Origin: Paramacrobiotus metropolitanus
Lineage: Eukaryota; Tardigrada; Eutardigrada; Parachela; Macrobiotidae
Direction of reading: 5' to 3'
Length of the DNA: 64,000 bases
Assembly (NCBI RefSeq): GCF_019649055.1
Contig: NW_026570307.1
Location: 62,001-126,000, forward strand
Of the stretch, positions 1 to 12,760 are shown one piece after another; positions within the stretch are counted from its first letter, which is position 1; each line of letters begins with the position of its first letter. The notes under the pieces were generated by a model that was not told where the DNA came from, did not search any database, and saw only the letters and a list, made by a program, of their open reading frames with translations. The translations under genes were made by a program, and so were the position numbers.

Positions 1-1397
1 TAAAAGTTTGCGGTATTCCATCTACGTAATATTCTCAAAAAACCAGCGTGGTCGGCAACATAATTAGATACAGATATGATTGCATAGTGCAGTCGCGCGA
101 ATTATTATTGCTAATTTGCTGCAATTAATGGATGCATTTTTTAAGCCCTACGCCGGAAAACGGTAGTGCTCGTCTGTGCACAGCACGCCAGCTTAAGCAT
201 GCATTGTACGCATCTGTATGCACGGTGTAAATACTGTGGCATTATTTTACTGCTCACTTTGCTACCTAATTAGGACTTGAATTACGTAAACCATATTATT
301 TAAGTTCCTCATACAGTAGACTCAAAGTCTCAAACGCGTTAGAACCAGAGAAGTTGACAGGTATCGCAAAGGAGCGATTGTACGAAATGCCGACTTTACC
401 AAATGACCTATATATATTTATGATTGAACGTTTCAGCCGATTACCCGGGAGCGAATGCAACGCGGTATACCTGGAGACTTGGAGTCGAAGAGATACAACA
501 CTGCAAAACGGAAATAAATAAGAAAAACAATGCAGTACTGTGCCTTCTGGCAGGCCGGCAAGTAAAATGCATATCATATGAGCACTGTACTTCTATTGTA
601 TAATATACATATATAGATACGTAAATTTTCCTTTTTCAGTAACCAGTTTACGTCCACTACTTCGTACAGTAATCATACAGTGTTTGGCAGTACCACAACC
701 CAATAATACTACTACCTGGGGCTGTGGCAGTACCATCACTACCAGTACCATGGCATTTAGCCATTTACTTTTTATGCTGTAGATGTAAGAAGCCAGTAAA
801 CCTGTCATATTTGCGTCGCTAACAATAAAGCAGCATCATATCTTCCAGAATTTTCATTTTCTTCGGTGAAAAATACTTACGATTATTATGAAATTCTGTT
901 AAGAATTGTTTACCGTACAGATACATGCAACGGGCCGTGAGTCGTAAATCGTAAACCAACTGTACTTGTTGTTAATAAGCCGAAGGGCATTATTATTAAC
1001 AGTGTGTGAGCGATTAATGGATTGATTGCTAGCTTCTTTTTCAGCCGGTAAGATTTACATTGCGGAAATTTGCACTCATTTGCTTCTGTTAGGATGCGTG
1101 CACGAAAACCTTCGCAAATCAGTATTGCATTCAGATCGTTATTTTTTATTTCGTTTGAATAAAATGTTATCAATTTCCTAAAAGAACTGTGCAAGCGCAA
1201 ACCGTGATAAATTAATAAAGCACCGAGCAGCTTAAATCAACATACACAAACAATAAAAACTCCACAATCTGTCACAGGTATCAAATTATATCTCATTACG
1301 AAAATAGCTTTGGTACAAAATGTGAAATAAATCTCACTTATTAGCGGCCTAAAAAATCAACCAGGAACTGATTACGAAAATTAATCATCAGATAACT
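1..1397. other. 3' flank, no supported gene
   Basis: AT-rich sequence downstream of the JMJD8-like gene. A minus-strand frame at about 296-505 follows a good-looking acceptor (polypyrimidine tract and CAG near 506) and could be the last exon of another gene. I recognise no domain in it and find no partner exon, so it is not called. Confidence 0.4.
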
Positions 1398-4300
1398 TCA
1401 TTGTGCAAAGGTATGGTCCATCATCTTCGGAGTCTGATGGGGAATGGATTTCAGCTCAGGGTCCAGACGGAGCAATTCTTCCGCTTGTTGAATCAAGTTG
1501 TTGAAAAACTCTTTCTTGTCAACATGATCACGAGCTCCCTGAACGAAATTTAAGAATCACAGATAATCAGAATTCTCAATTTACCGCTATATCACACAAA
1601 CGAATTACAAATTCTGCGACAACATCAAAAGAAGTCACAGAACTACTGTAATTGTAAGTCGGTAAACCTCAGCAATTAAAATATGAAAGAAAGACAAACC
1701 TTTTTGAACCACTCAATCGCCTCTTCGACGCGCCGGCGGAACACCAAAAATTCTCCGTAAATCCAACATACATCGGAATTGTTGGGGTTAATTTCAATGG
1801 CTTTTTTGAAATGCTTTTCCGCATTTTCCGGTTCACCCAAGGAGAAGTACATTTTCCCAAGATTCATGTGAGCCACGAGGAAGTAAGGGTCGCGCTCCAC
1901 CGCCTTGAGACCAGTGATCACACCGTTACGGAAATCACCACGCGAGGCATAATTCTCTGCCAGTCGATTCGTAATCTCGGTGTTTGTTGGGTATGTGGCA
2001 TGTAGCTCCTTGAAGATCTCGAAAGCTTTTTCTGCTTTAACAGGTGGAGCAAGCGTTTTATCATCCTCAATACGGTTGTCTGCAAATTGCAACGGAAATG
2101 AATTACGAATGAATGAAGAGTGCACCAGATAATAAAATAAACTAACTGCAGCAAAAAAATGAGTACGAGCGCTCTTTATCTTTTGCAGGAAACCAAGATT
2201 AACGCTCTAACATTCAACGTACCTTGCACACCACTGACACCAGAAGGAAATGCATTAAAGTGAATGTTACTTTCTTAATAGCTTTCTTCGTATATTTCCT
2301 TTGGATTCTTACATATAAAATGGAAAGATTTAAGGAACACCCTTAAATATCACTTTTTTAATAAACAAACGTTTTTCTTATACAACCGAGCAAAAATGAA
2401 GTAATGAACTGATAATGAAGTAAAGGTCCAATGTGGCCGGTGAACTTACTTTCATAAGTGAGATTCTCCATATGCAGAGCACCGATATTTTTCTGGATGC
2501 CAACGGCTATGGTGTCTCCAACATTAATTGTGCCTTTAAGCAAATAGCATATAGTACAGGCTCACAGATGCACGGGCAAAAAACAGAGCATTATATACTA
2601 AATCAGCCTTACCATGATACCAGGATTCCGGCTGCAAACCAAAAGACCGAATTGTTATATCAAGATAAATAACCCTTCGGGATCACAATTCAGCCAAACT
2701 TTATTTGAACTGTGACCGATTTATTAAAATTAAAATCATAATAACAGCACAACAGTTCTCACCAAATACACGACGTCACCAGGTCCTTGCATACATTCCA
2801 ACGGTGCGAGATCGCCAGACAATTTGGGATAGATGCGGGCATACCATTCCATTGTGTTCAGACCGGGCCATACTCCGCTGGGCGGGGTCTGTGTGGGAGG
2901 ATAAATGAACCAACGCTTCCAGCCGAAAATCACGCCGTTCCATGCATCCGCGTGCTTGTGAAATGATACACCAGACATGGAAGCGCCAAGGAAAAATATA
3001 TTCTCGTCATAAACAGGCTGAAATGATACAGCAACATTTGTTCATGATTGGCGGAGGTGCACTTGCTAAATTTGCCTGCCGCGGGCGAGTATTTACGGAT
3101 GCAGTGTACTTAAAAGCTAGAGTCACCAACTTCCCTTACCTAATGCAGCTTTGTGAAAAATCAAACCACAAGTGTACTTACCTTAGAACGGCAAGTAGGA
3201 TACTTTCCAGGAATATATTACTTACCGAAATACATTTTCAATTGACACAAGTTTTTTTCCAAACTGAATTACGTAACAGTTATAGAATGCAAGATTAACG
3301 GGAAACAAATCGAAAACACCGGATCCGTCTCGGTGGATTATCATGTGTAAGGAAGGTATTACATATAGTTATAACAGTGAGATTACGTTAACGTTGTTCG
3401 GAACTCACCGAAATTTTGAAATATTCCGGAGGGTGCATGCTTCTGGGAAGGTCCGATGCGTTGTAGAAGTTGCGATCGAACATATAGCTGTCGAAGATCA
3501 AATACTGAAACTCGTAGTTCGCAACTTCGCACACTAGAGGCTTGCCGGTAAGTCTAAATTATTTTAGCACAATCACACTTACAATGGTTCTCTGTTGCTG
3601 TCGCGCATTTCCATAAGGCTCATAACGTAATTCTCGAAAGTGCTTTTATAATGTCCATTGCCACCATGTCGAACAATATCCACACCACGTCCCGCTCCAA
3701 CCTCCCACTGGCCATAAGAGCTGCAAATACCCGCCGAAAATATTATTATATACTCGCACAAATTGGAAGATAAGAACGATATAATCTACTACTACGGATA
3801 CCAGATAATTGAATAAATAACGTTTGGCATTCAGGCAGTTTTAAGGAAGTCCACATAAAACTCAGCAATCAAGAGAAAATAATTATCAAATACCGCTATA
3901 GTGGCGCCAAGCAAATGAGATCAAAACGTAAAGATAATGATGTTTTATTCCGTTAATTGGGACTTTTTATCGTTTCGTACCGTAATAATGCCGGGAGGGT
4001 CCATAAATCGGCTTTCGTCCACCCATCGGCACCGTTTGGGAAATGAATCAGTAACGGCTTCTTATAGCGGTACTCCTTTTCGAAAAATTCTGGAGTGATG
4101 TCATTAACGTTCATCTGATCAAAATCACAGCGACTAATTGAGTACTTTTCCCAGTCGGCCTTGCTAGCCAAACGCCATCCGCCGTTTTCTTTGGGTATGT
4201 CCGAAAGGTCGCGGATCTTTTGCGGATTGTTCGCGTAAGTTTTGGCGTATGGTCCGGGACGTTGCTAGAAACACAAGATAAAAATGTAATTAAACATATA

Positions 4301-4964
4301 AACATCACGGAGCCAGTATTGCATCTATGAGCACGATAGACTTTTTTAAGTGACCCGATTGCCACCACTTCCTGGTTTCTCCTACACAATAAACAGAGAT
4401 CTGCGTAATGCGCACATTTGTACGAGCGCGAACTGGACGTCCAATACACATTCGTTGATCCTACTTCCAGCCAGACGGCATAATAAAATAACACAAAATT
4501 AATACAGTATTAAAACGTTACAGTAACACCGGATCGTCCACCGGATTTTAAATTAGTGCAAAATTTTCAAATCAGTGCAAAAATTTTCAAATTTTAATCA
4601 AAGGTATGCGAACACTTTTCCGTTTACAGATTATGCTTCGCACAACCGGAAAAGGAAGGGGTTGAGCCGTATTTTCAGCAGCTGACGCTGAAAAAGTTTA
4701 CTGATATTATGTAATGCAACTGAAGCAAATTTTTACCTGAGCTAATTTGGAATATCGGGATTGCAATCCGAAGTAAACTGCCGCAGCAATGGATAACACA
4801 GCAAAAATATATTGCCAGCTGGAAAGTCTAGATGATTTCTGGGTTATAGTGATTTCCTGATCATCCTTGATGAGGGTCTTGGTGGTTCCTTCTGCAAGGA
4901 CATCATCCACGTTCTTCTTCACCTCATCGACACTGGGAGGATGATTATGCTTTTTATGACCCAT
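1398..4964 (-). CDS. JMJD8-like JmjC oxygenase, N-terminal TM and C-terminal TPRs
   Basis: Predicted exons, in transcript order: 4964-4740, 4264-3981, 3720-3583, 3553-3409, 3017-2763, 2631-2613 (19 nt), 2533-2450, 2079-1700, 1538-1398. Phases join without a break to give about 556 residues. Residues 1-45 are a basic, His-rich tail. About 47-67 is one membrane segment (WQYIFAVLSIAAAVYFGL), so it looks like a type II protein with the enzyme in the lumen. The JmjC part shows JMJD8 signatures: FHKHADAWNGVIFGWKRWF, then LECMQGPGDVVYL, then PESWYHGTIN. The first metal-site motif reads HKH rather than HxD. About residues 385-500 hold TPR-type helices (AHMNLGKMYFSLGEPENAEK). As I recall it, human JMJD8 is shorter (about 260 residues) and lacks TPRs. 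JmjC proteins are Fe(II)/2-oxoglutarate oxygenases; JMJD8 is an ER protein whose substrate I do not know. The start was chosen because it supplies the membrane anchor, and phase 0 fits exon 2. A second identical first exon lies at 5892-5668. Confidence 0.85.
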
Positions 4965-6125
4965 CCCTGTTGTTTCCTAATAAATCCTTCACAACTTAAT
5001 CCTCATAAAAGTAAGTAAGTCACGGAAGATAAATTAACACGAATACTGCGAGATGCTCCGAATGAGAACGCAGCACGGATGTCCAGTCAGGCAAAAATCA
5101 TGCAGTTTTTTCATGCGGCGCTGGTCTGCACAGTCCACTGGCTTTTACGCCACTGTCGTCTTTGAGTCGCAGTGAGTGGAGCGCAGTCTGCTTGGCTAAC
5201 ACAAGATAAAAATGTAATTAAACATATAAACATCACGGAGCCAGTATTGCATCTATGAGCACGATAGACTTTTTTAAGTGACCCGATTGCCACCACTTCC
5301 TGGTTTCTCCTACACAATAAACAGAGATCTGCGTAATGCGCACATTTGTACGAGCGCGAACTGGACGTCCAATACACATTCGTTGATCCTACTTCCAGCC
5401 AGACGGCATAATAAAATAACACAAAATTAATACAGTATTAAAACGTTACAGTAACACCGGATCGTCCACCGGATTTTAAATTAGTGCAAAATTTTCAAAT
5501 CAGTGCAAAAATTTTCAAATTTTAATCAAAGGTATGCGAACACTTTTCCGTTTACAGATTATGCTTCGCACAACCGGAAAAGGAAGGGGTTGAGCCGTAT
5601 TTTCAGCAGCTGACGCTGAAAAAGTTTACTGATATTATGTAATGCAACTGAAGCAAATTTTTACCTGAGCTAATTTGGAATATCGGGATTGCAATCCGAA
5701 GTAAACTGCCGCAGCAATGGATAACACAGCAAAAATATATTGCCAGCTGGAAAGTCTAGATGATTTCTGGGTTATAGTGATTTCCTGATCATCCTTGATG
5801 AGGGTCTTGGTGGTTCCTTCTGCAAGGACATCATCCACGTTCTTCTTCACCTCATCGACACTCGGAGGATGATTATGCTTTTTATGACCCATCCCTGTTG
5901 TTTCCCCAATCCTTCACAACTTAATCCTCATAAAAGTAAGTAAATGACAAAAGATAAATTAACACGAATACTGCGAGATGCTTCGAATGAGAACGCAGCA
6001 CGGATGTCCAGTCAGGCAAAAATCATGCAGTTTTTTCATGCGGCGCTGGTCTGCACAGTCCACTGGCTTTTACGCCACTGTCGTCTTTGAGTCGCAGTGA
6101 GTGGAGCGCAGTCTGCTTGGCTAAC
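4271..6125. repeat. Tandem duplication, two copies of about 925-928 bp
   Basis: Copy 1 runs about 4271-5198 and copy 2 about 5199-6125. The offset is 928 at the left end and 925 at the right end because of small indels near 4980/5908. The copies are nearly identical, including the first exon of the JMJD8-like gene. The left edge sits only 7 bp from the exon 2 acceptor, so the duplication took part of intron 1, exon 1 and the promoter side but not exon 2. Confidence 0.9.
5668..5892 (-). CDS. Duplicate first coding exon of the JMJD8-like gene
   Basis: This is a second copy of the 75-codon first exon (starting MGHKKHNHPP, ending before the same GTAAAA donor), with the same predicted protein as the copy at 4964-4740. 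There is one acceptor for exon 2 (position 4264), so this copy can only work as an alternative first exon that skips the other copy. Each exon carries its own duplicated upstream region, so there may be two promoters. It could also be a recent, unfixed duplication or an assembly artefact. Confidence 0.7.
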
Positions 6126-6508
6126 AGAGGCGATAGATGCATATCAGCGAAGTTCAAGGTCATTGACTGTTTTCCAGTTTTCGGGGAAATTTGTTGGGAT
6201 AAGACTTCGACGATGATATCCCAAACACAAGAAAAACTGTGTGCTCTGGAAGAGATCTTTGATCGTGGTAAATGCGTTGGAAAAGCGAAAGTGCTATGTG
6301 CGTTATGCACAATCTTGAGCTCGTTGACACCCGATGGAAATATATTGTTATGCCATGAATGACCGGAACCGCCCTGGGGCATTTTTGTGATTTTACATCC
6401 GAACAGGTTATACGAAATCGTAAGTAGAAGTAAGATCTGTGCCACCAGCTGATTGTAAAACGTCAACATCTGCTCAATTATGCGGACTATGAAAATATTA
6501 AAATACAA
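6023..6508 (-). other. Open frame upstream of the JMJD8-like gene, doubtful
   Basis: A 161-codon uninterrupted frame. A methionine at about 6467 is followed by a hydrophobic stretch (LVAQILLLLTISYNLFG) that looks like a signal peptide. The rest has no domain I know. Its 3' end lies inside the tandem duplication, so only a tail of it is repeated. It may instead be promoter or leader sequence. Confidence 0.2.
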
Positions 6509-6865
6509 TAAAAATGCTTAATTATTTCATATGATTGGTCAGGTACATTCCGTGACCTGTTTTACAAAAATTAAGTTTAGAAAGAAAAAAATTATTGTAC
6601 AATATTTTACAATTTACAATATATTATTTCACAATATCTTTGTGATCAGTAACCGTCACTGTCAATCTCGCAACATGGTTTGAAAAAAGCATCAATTTGT
6701 CTTCATTATTACTGCGTTTTCCTGTTGAAACAAGTAAACAAAAATAACCAAATTAAAAAAAATTTTGACTATGCACTGTACACAAAACCATAACAAAATA
6801 AAAGCACAAACAACTTCTGAGATCGGTAAAATAATAAAACAATCAAACGTACACTTGCACGCAAT

Positions 6866-8568
6866 TCACGCATCATTAAGCGCAGGCGCGTCTAGGGCCA
6901 TCAGTTCGACCGTAATTTCTTCCAGCTGCTGACGGTACTGTTTATTAGCCACTTCTAGATCGCGCAACTTAATCTCCCATTCGCGCTTTTGTTCTCGATA
7001 ACGGGCACTTTGTTCCTCCTTTCCAACGCGCAGCTTTGCCACTTGTTTTTCCGCATCTTTGCAGCGCTCCCTATATTCTTCCAGATCTTCGTTTTCACGC
7101 TGCAATTTGCTAATGCGACTAACTGCCTGGGCTAACTTCACCTCAATCATCTGCGTGCGTATCCCTTCTTCCTGTTTTTCATTCTCGTAGGCCTCGGCAG
7201 ATTTTTTATATTCTTCCAGATCTTGCTGCAACCGCAAAATATCCGAATTTTTCTCTTGTGCAACTTTGTCACTTTTGGCAAGATTTTCCGATAAGGATTT
7301 CTGTGAAGATTCCAAGGCTGTTTTCATGCTGGTGTAAGCGGACATCATTTGCTTCAGATGCGCCAGCAACGATTCATTCTGTTGCTGCATACGAAGTAAA
7401 CTATCCACCATTTTTGCGCTCCCTAAAAGAACCATAACGGTTTACAGTGCTGCATCTTATACCACACAGCTTCTGAAAATGTTGTAATATTCTCGCAGCA
7501 AATAATTTACTCGCAATTCTCCGAGATCTATGAAGTTTCAGTTTACAAATAAAAATCAAAACGTGGAACAAAAACAATAAAACTTGTCGACTAACTAAAC
7601 AGTGCAAAACTCGCAGCAAATTATATTTTATTCCCCAGCCAAAAATTTATAAATAAAAAACCCGGCAAAGTACACCTTAAAAAAGAAAAGCTACCAGAAG
7701 AAACCAACTTGAAAGCTAAAAATAATTAATTAAAATAAAATCAGTGAAACAAAATAAACTAATTTTAAAAATAAGAATAAAGTGGGCGCAAAGGCGGTCG
7801 CTTACCTTGCGGACGGGATGGAGCTGGTTCGTTTCTCCGTACATGCCCCGTATCCACGTGGGTAAGCTGATTTCTCACATGGTCCGCGAGCTCCTTCAAA
7901 TTCTCTTCAGACCTGCTCAATCTGGCGGAATTAACAAGTGATTTTCGACTACGCGCTGATGCAGGTTCATCTTCCTCCGCCACATCGGGCAAACTGGAAT
8001 GGATCCGCCGTCCGGCACGCGAAATCCGAAATCCCTTGGGAATGTTTTTCTTCGCGGGAACGGGTCCATTTGTGCGTGGGTGATGATTATCCACGGCAGT
8101 GGAAATTACGCGCTGTGTCAATTCATGGACTTGTTGCGACAATGTTTTCACGGGGACGCTGGTTCCGTTGACAGGACGGAGCGGACTGACAGAACGGCTG
8201 TCCACGCTGTTCGACGCAGAGGAGCCACTGCGTCGCTCACCGGAGCGGGACTTGCGAATGTCCAAAGCGGGACGGAGTTCGGAAAACGTGGACGGAATAC
8301 TGAATTCGCCGTCGTTGCGCGGACGAAGCGGACGGCGAGATTGGGGCTCTTTGGGTTGTCCGGAAGACGCTGCATGTCGAAGTTTTTGGCGTTCTGTAAA
8401 CGGAAGAGTCCAATAAATTAATAAAACAATGTTTAAAAAGCTCGGGAATTCTGCATCGAAATATAAATGATTTTAATGTCCAACAGAGAAAACACTTCAC
8501 GCACCTAGCTTGAACTGGGTATATGCGCGCAACAACTCCGCAGAATATGCGCTATCACTATCCGCCAT
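6866..8568 (-). CDS. Coiled-coil protein with Ser/Arg-rich N-terminal half
   Basis: Exons 8568-8505, 8393-7806 and 7422-6866 join in phase to give about 402 residues. The start follows from a short first exon (MADSDSAYSAELLRAYTQFK) that enters exon 2 in frame. Residues about 20-215 are polar and low complexity, rich in Ser and Arg (RSGSSASNSVDSRSVSPLRP), and probably disordered. Residues about 220-395 form a long coiled coil (heptads through MQQQNESLLAHLKQMM to QYRQQLEEITVELMAL). This architecture suits a scaffold, cytoskeletal or centrosomal protein, but I do not recognise an orthologue. The gene runs head to head with SNRPB. Confidence 0.8.
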
Positions 8569-9049
8569 TCCCTTCAATGCATTTTACGAAAGAGTCAAGA
8601 ATAAAAATAAGGTACCAAAAGCTTATGTAAAAGCTGTGACAATAGTTTATGACGATGTGATAAATCTATACTTAAAGTCACTGTCTTAGTCACATAATAT
8701 TTTATGTAAATTCTAAAAATCAAACATTCAAACTCCAAAAATTGTTTCACAGTTTTGAAATTCTGTTGTTTGCAAACTGAAAGCATATAACGTGCCGAGC
8801 AGAGCCGGGCTTTTATCGGCCGAGGACCCCTGTAACTGTACATTTATTTCGTCCCCCACCATAAGGGCTGCTCGTTACGCTATTTGCGATAGAGACCGCT
8901 GCGAACCGATAACGTTTGGGAATAAATCAATTTTTATGCAGCAAAATTGTCTGTTTGATTCGCTTATTGCATACGATATTATCATTTGTGCGGAGGAATC
9001 GGCATAGAATTGTGTGTTTTATATTAGTCTCCCTAATTACAAATCCACC
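8569..9049. promoter_or_regulatory. Shared intergenic promoter region, coiled-coil gene / SNRPB
   Basis: Only 481 bp separate the two divergent start codons. No TATA box stands out near either start, as is common for divergent housekeeping promoters. That it acts in both directions is inferred from the layout. Confidence 0.45.
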
Positions 9050-10484
9050 ATGCCGGTGGGAAAGAGTAATAAGATGCAGGCCCACATCGGGTATCGTGTG
9101 CGTGTAACACTGCGCGATTCGCGGAGCTTTGTGGGGACCTTCAAAGCTTTTGATAAATACATGAACCTCATCCTATCCGACTGTGAGGAATTCCGAAAGA
9201 TCCGACCAAAGAACAAGCAGCAAGCGGAGCGCGAGGAAAAACGCGTGCTGGGTTTCGTGCTGCTGCGCGGAGAAAATATTGTCTCCATGACGGTTGAAGG
9301 TCCGCCGCCAAACGAGGTTCGTTTAAGATTTAAGTCATTTAACTGTTTGTTTTGTAACTTTTGCAGCACCGCTGGTATTAGGTTTATGTTTGAAATGGAG
9401 GAGGATTTATTTAGGAATTAAAGGTTTAATCCTCCTGAATCATGACGCTTATGCGTGTGCTGAGTTTATCTTTAACTTTCTGAAAAAGGAAAAAAATTTT
9501 TCTCTTAGCATTTTATATTACTTGCAAGTCTACTGCTGACTCATAAGTTTACCGTAAGACAAGAGTTTTGGTAACAATAGTGCTAAAAATTTGAAGATCT
9601 GTAGAATCAATAATAATGTAACGAAATTTGATTTATTTCTAATTTGCTATTCATCGGTACGCTGATTAGAGCCTGCGCTTGGAACGGGTTTGGCATAGAA
9701 TTAGAGCTCAGAAATTTTTTATAAATTCCTGAGTGTCGTATCTATGCAAAAGTATGGAATTGATCCATTTTTGTGAGCTTTGCCAGAGACGCGAGAAGTT
9801 TCGCAGAAATTTTCACGAGGGATTAATTCGAACATGTTATATGGTTATATGGCTAATATGGGTATTTGTTTGTTGGAGTTTTGGGAATTCAAACATGAAT
9901 TTTTCTTCTTGGTTTCGTCGCATTTAGGCAATAAGTTATAGTCTGTCTGTTTACTTATAGCGCTTATTATATTTTATTTTCTGTAAAATCGTACGAGTAT
10001 TACTGCAATTTCGAAGTCGACGTTTTGTATTAACAAAATTATTAAAATCTGTTCCGTCGGTTCCGATGTGAGAGACATAGGGGGAGTTTTCCCGTTTCTC
10101 TGGAGATAGTAATTTCTGACCCCCTACGGTTTGGCTTTTTTCCAGGATGTCATTCCTCGCGTCCCGATCCCGGGAATGATGCCCGGCATGGGTGTGGGAC
10201 GGGCAGCCGGTCGTGGCCTGCCCATGTCGGTGCCTCCGGGCGCGTCAGCGCCGCCCACCGTCCCTTCGGGATTGTCCGGACCAGTGCGGGGTGTGGGCGG
10301 ACCTCCGCCGGGTGTCATGGCACCGGGTGGTGTCCCGGCCGGAATGATGCGGGGTCCGCCGCCAGGCTTCCCCATGCAGGGACCACCAGGAATGCCGGGT
10401 ATGCCACCACCACGCGGTATGCCGCCGCCACCGGGCGGAATGATGCGCGGACCACCGCCGGGAATGCGACCTCCGGGACAGTAG
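9050..10484 (+). CDS. SNRPB: Small nuclear ribonucleoprotein SmB/B'
   Basis: Exons 9050-9316 and 10146-10484 encode about 201 residues. Residues 1-89 are the Sm fold: Sm1 carries [20 protein letters not shown] and Sm2 carries [20 protein letters not shown], both close to human SmB. Exon 2 encodes the tail: a GRAAGRG patch (sites of symmetric arginine dimethylation in SmB), PVRGVGG, then repeated proline-methionine motifs ending [10 protein letters not shown], the type bound by GYF/WW proteins. SmB joins the heptameric Sm ring of spliceosomal U snRNPs, assembling in the cytoplasm and acting in the nucleus. Human SmB/B' is about 231-240 residues, so the tail here is shorter. The start is the conserved MPVGKSNKM. 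An ATTAAA at 10493 may be the polyadenylation signal. Confidence 0.96.
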
Positions 10485-12316
10485 TTCGCCTTATTAAATT
10501 CGCATTCACGTGTATCCTATTGTTTTGCCATTATGTTGTTTTATTCCATTTGATCACTAGATGGCACGCCCATTGTTGACTGATCTAAAATATTGTTGAA
10601 ACGAACCTCGAGGTTGTTGTATTGTAACCGTGTTGGTCCTTGGATGTTAGGTTTTTTTTATTTCGAGATTCAGTTTGCGAAATGTTTTTTATGCATTTTC
10701 GAATTAGTAGTTAGTTTAGCTAATGACTGACAACACCGCACGTCATTTTATTTGATTTGCACGCCACTGTGTGCTGGTTCGAAGAATAATATACTTTCGC
10801 GTTGCTCGTTCACGTTTAGTGTACGAGACTACTAGTACAGTATAATAACTGAAATTATAATTTCTACAAACGTAAAGTTGCAGTGATGATATGCGTATGT
10901 ACATGTAGTTGGTATTTCGGAAGCTTTCGACAGTCGACATCCGTCAATAATTGATAATTTTGTCGTTGTTGCCCTGTCGAGGTTTGCCTTCGTCCATTCA
11001 TTCATACACTGGTGAAGTTTATTATGGAGTCAATGGAATACATTGAGCGTTCTGAAAATGTAAAAAGAAAGTAGTTTACTTACGTACAGTATTTGTTAAT
11101 TGTTACCATACGGAATTTTTCAATGTGCTGGGTGCGCAAATGGTCGTGCTGCGTGTCGCGCTTTACTGTACTATTCAAACTTCTATTTCGACTACCCTGC
11201 GGCTTCGGATTTTTCGGGGTGAACAGCTGAATCCGCGGTTAAAGTTCCAAAACCGGAGATGTAAGCAACGTAGTTTATGATTGCTACTTATTGTTAATCG
11301 GTTTCCCAGGGATGATTGCTTTTACCTAATAGGTGTGTGGCCTGATAAATCCCTATAAACCATATTCGAATTCACTTTATTGCAAATTAAGAATCCAAGA
11401 CATTCGGTACCTTTGACTTTTTTGCAACGCACATTAGATTACTGCGAATGGAAGCAATCAGTTTCATGTCCATCATCCAATTATATTTCGGGCTAACGTC
11501 ATAATGTCCAAAATCCCATTTCGAAGTAACGAGATGGGTTAGGGTTTATTATCGCGTAACGTGAATGAGATGGCAAATTCGATAAGTACAAGTCTATGAT
11601 CATGAGCATTCCTGTTTACAGTGATAATCGCTTCCGCCCTCACTTAATTATTTATCGATTTGACAAATATTAGGCGGAACTATCAACTACGCAAAGGACA
11701 TTCGAGCCCATTTACAACGTATTCACCCAGCGTACCAGTGAACATCACAAGTGTTAGTACTACATAACCTCATAACCCATGTCCGGGTCAGCCGTGACCT
11801 TTAATGATTACTACCACTTCGACTGTGTCTATGTTGTGATGATACAACAAAACAAACCTTAGACCTTTTTCTTCTGTTTACATGTATATGTTGGGTGTAT
11901 TGTGCTTTGGCGCCAATAACAATTCCGTAGACGTCATAGCACTGAAGAGGATGGGCAGATGGCACTTGGGGTGATCGTTTTGTGGAATTGAACGAACAAA
12001 ATCAACGAACTAAACGAAAAACATTGCGACCGGCAGGTACGTACATAGCTATAAAAGAGCTTTCTCAAAATTTCACAGGTAGTTTAGGTGCACCTGAATT
12101 GTGGGCTCACCATTATTTGCAAACTATTGCAAGTACATATAAGTTGTGCAAGAGTGAATTTTAATAGTATTATCACAATTTAGGCGTTGCACTAGTCTGT
12201 GCCCACTGTCCACTTTTCAGGCATACCGAGCTACAGGCCAATAGTTGTGTGCCCAGGCCGCAGCCAGGATTTCGTTTAGATTTATAGCATTTTATTCCTC
12301 GCACCAGCTATCTGGA
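10485..12316. other. Intergenic, no supported gene
   Basis: 3' flank of SNRPB and upstream DNA of the small peptide gene. Only short frames without family resemblance are present. Confidence 0.5.
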
Positions 12317-12760
12317 ATGTCTGACCGTCACAGTTTATTGGGAAGACATGTTATGGAAACCGTTGCGGTTTCTTACTTGTTTTTCTTTGCGTTATTCCAT
12401 GCCGGTAAGCAAAAAGAGTGACCCAAAAAATAGGGGGCTTCCTAATAACTTATCTCTCACGTTTTAACCACATTTTACCTGATAGATGATTGCTACGATA
12501 TTTCGAAATCGTTTGTGTGAAATTTTATAAACGTTTCATGGTTAGGAACAGCCGCTTCATCCAACGACGATTCGATGGTCATCATGCAACGGTTTCAACG
12601 ACCCAGGCTCCATAACAGTCGCGATGCGTGGCGCTTTCTGGGCTTTCCGGCTCTTCGCAGCACTCCGAAAAAATTATGCACAACCCTGCCGTGCTCCTTG
12701 AGTCGTCCATTATCTATCCACAACAAGCAGTTCATGGTCGATCATGGGCAGGATGATTAA
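12317..12760 (+). CDS. Putative small secreted peptide precursor
   Basis: Exon 1 (12317-12404) ends at a strong GTAAGC donor. Exon 2 (12546-12760) follows TTAG and joins in phase, for about 100 residues. Near the N-terminus, METVAVSYLFFFALFHA looks like a signal peptide; the second methionine (12353) may be the true start. The rest is short and mostly polar, with two cysteines in LCTTLPC (spacing C-x4-C), RF-containing stretches (MQRFQRP, WRFLGFPALR) and one PKK that could be a processing site. Size and layout fit a neuropeptide, hormone or other secreted peptide, but it matches no family I know. The C-x4-C spacing is seen in oxytocin/vasopressin-type rings, yet no neurophysin or CPxG follows. 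Confidence 0.55.

Noticed and set aside
10124-10375. Gly/Pro-rich frame on the minus strand
   Set aside because: Shadow of the SNRPB proline-rich tail.
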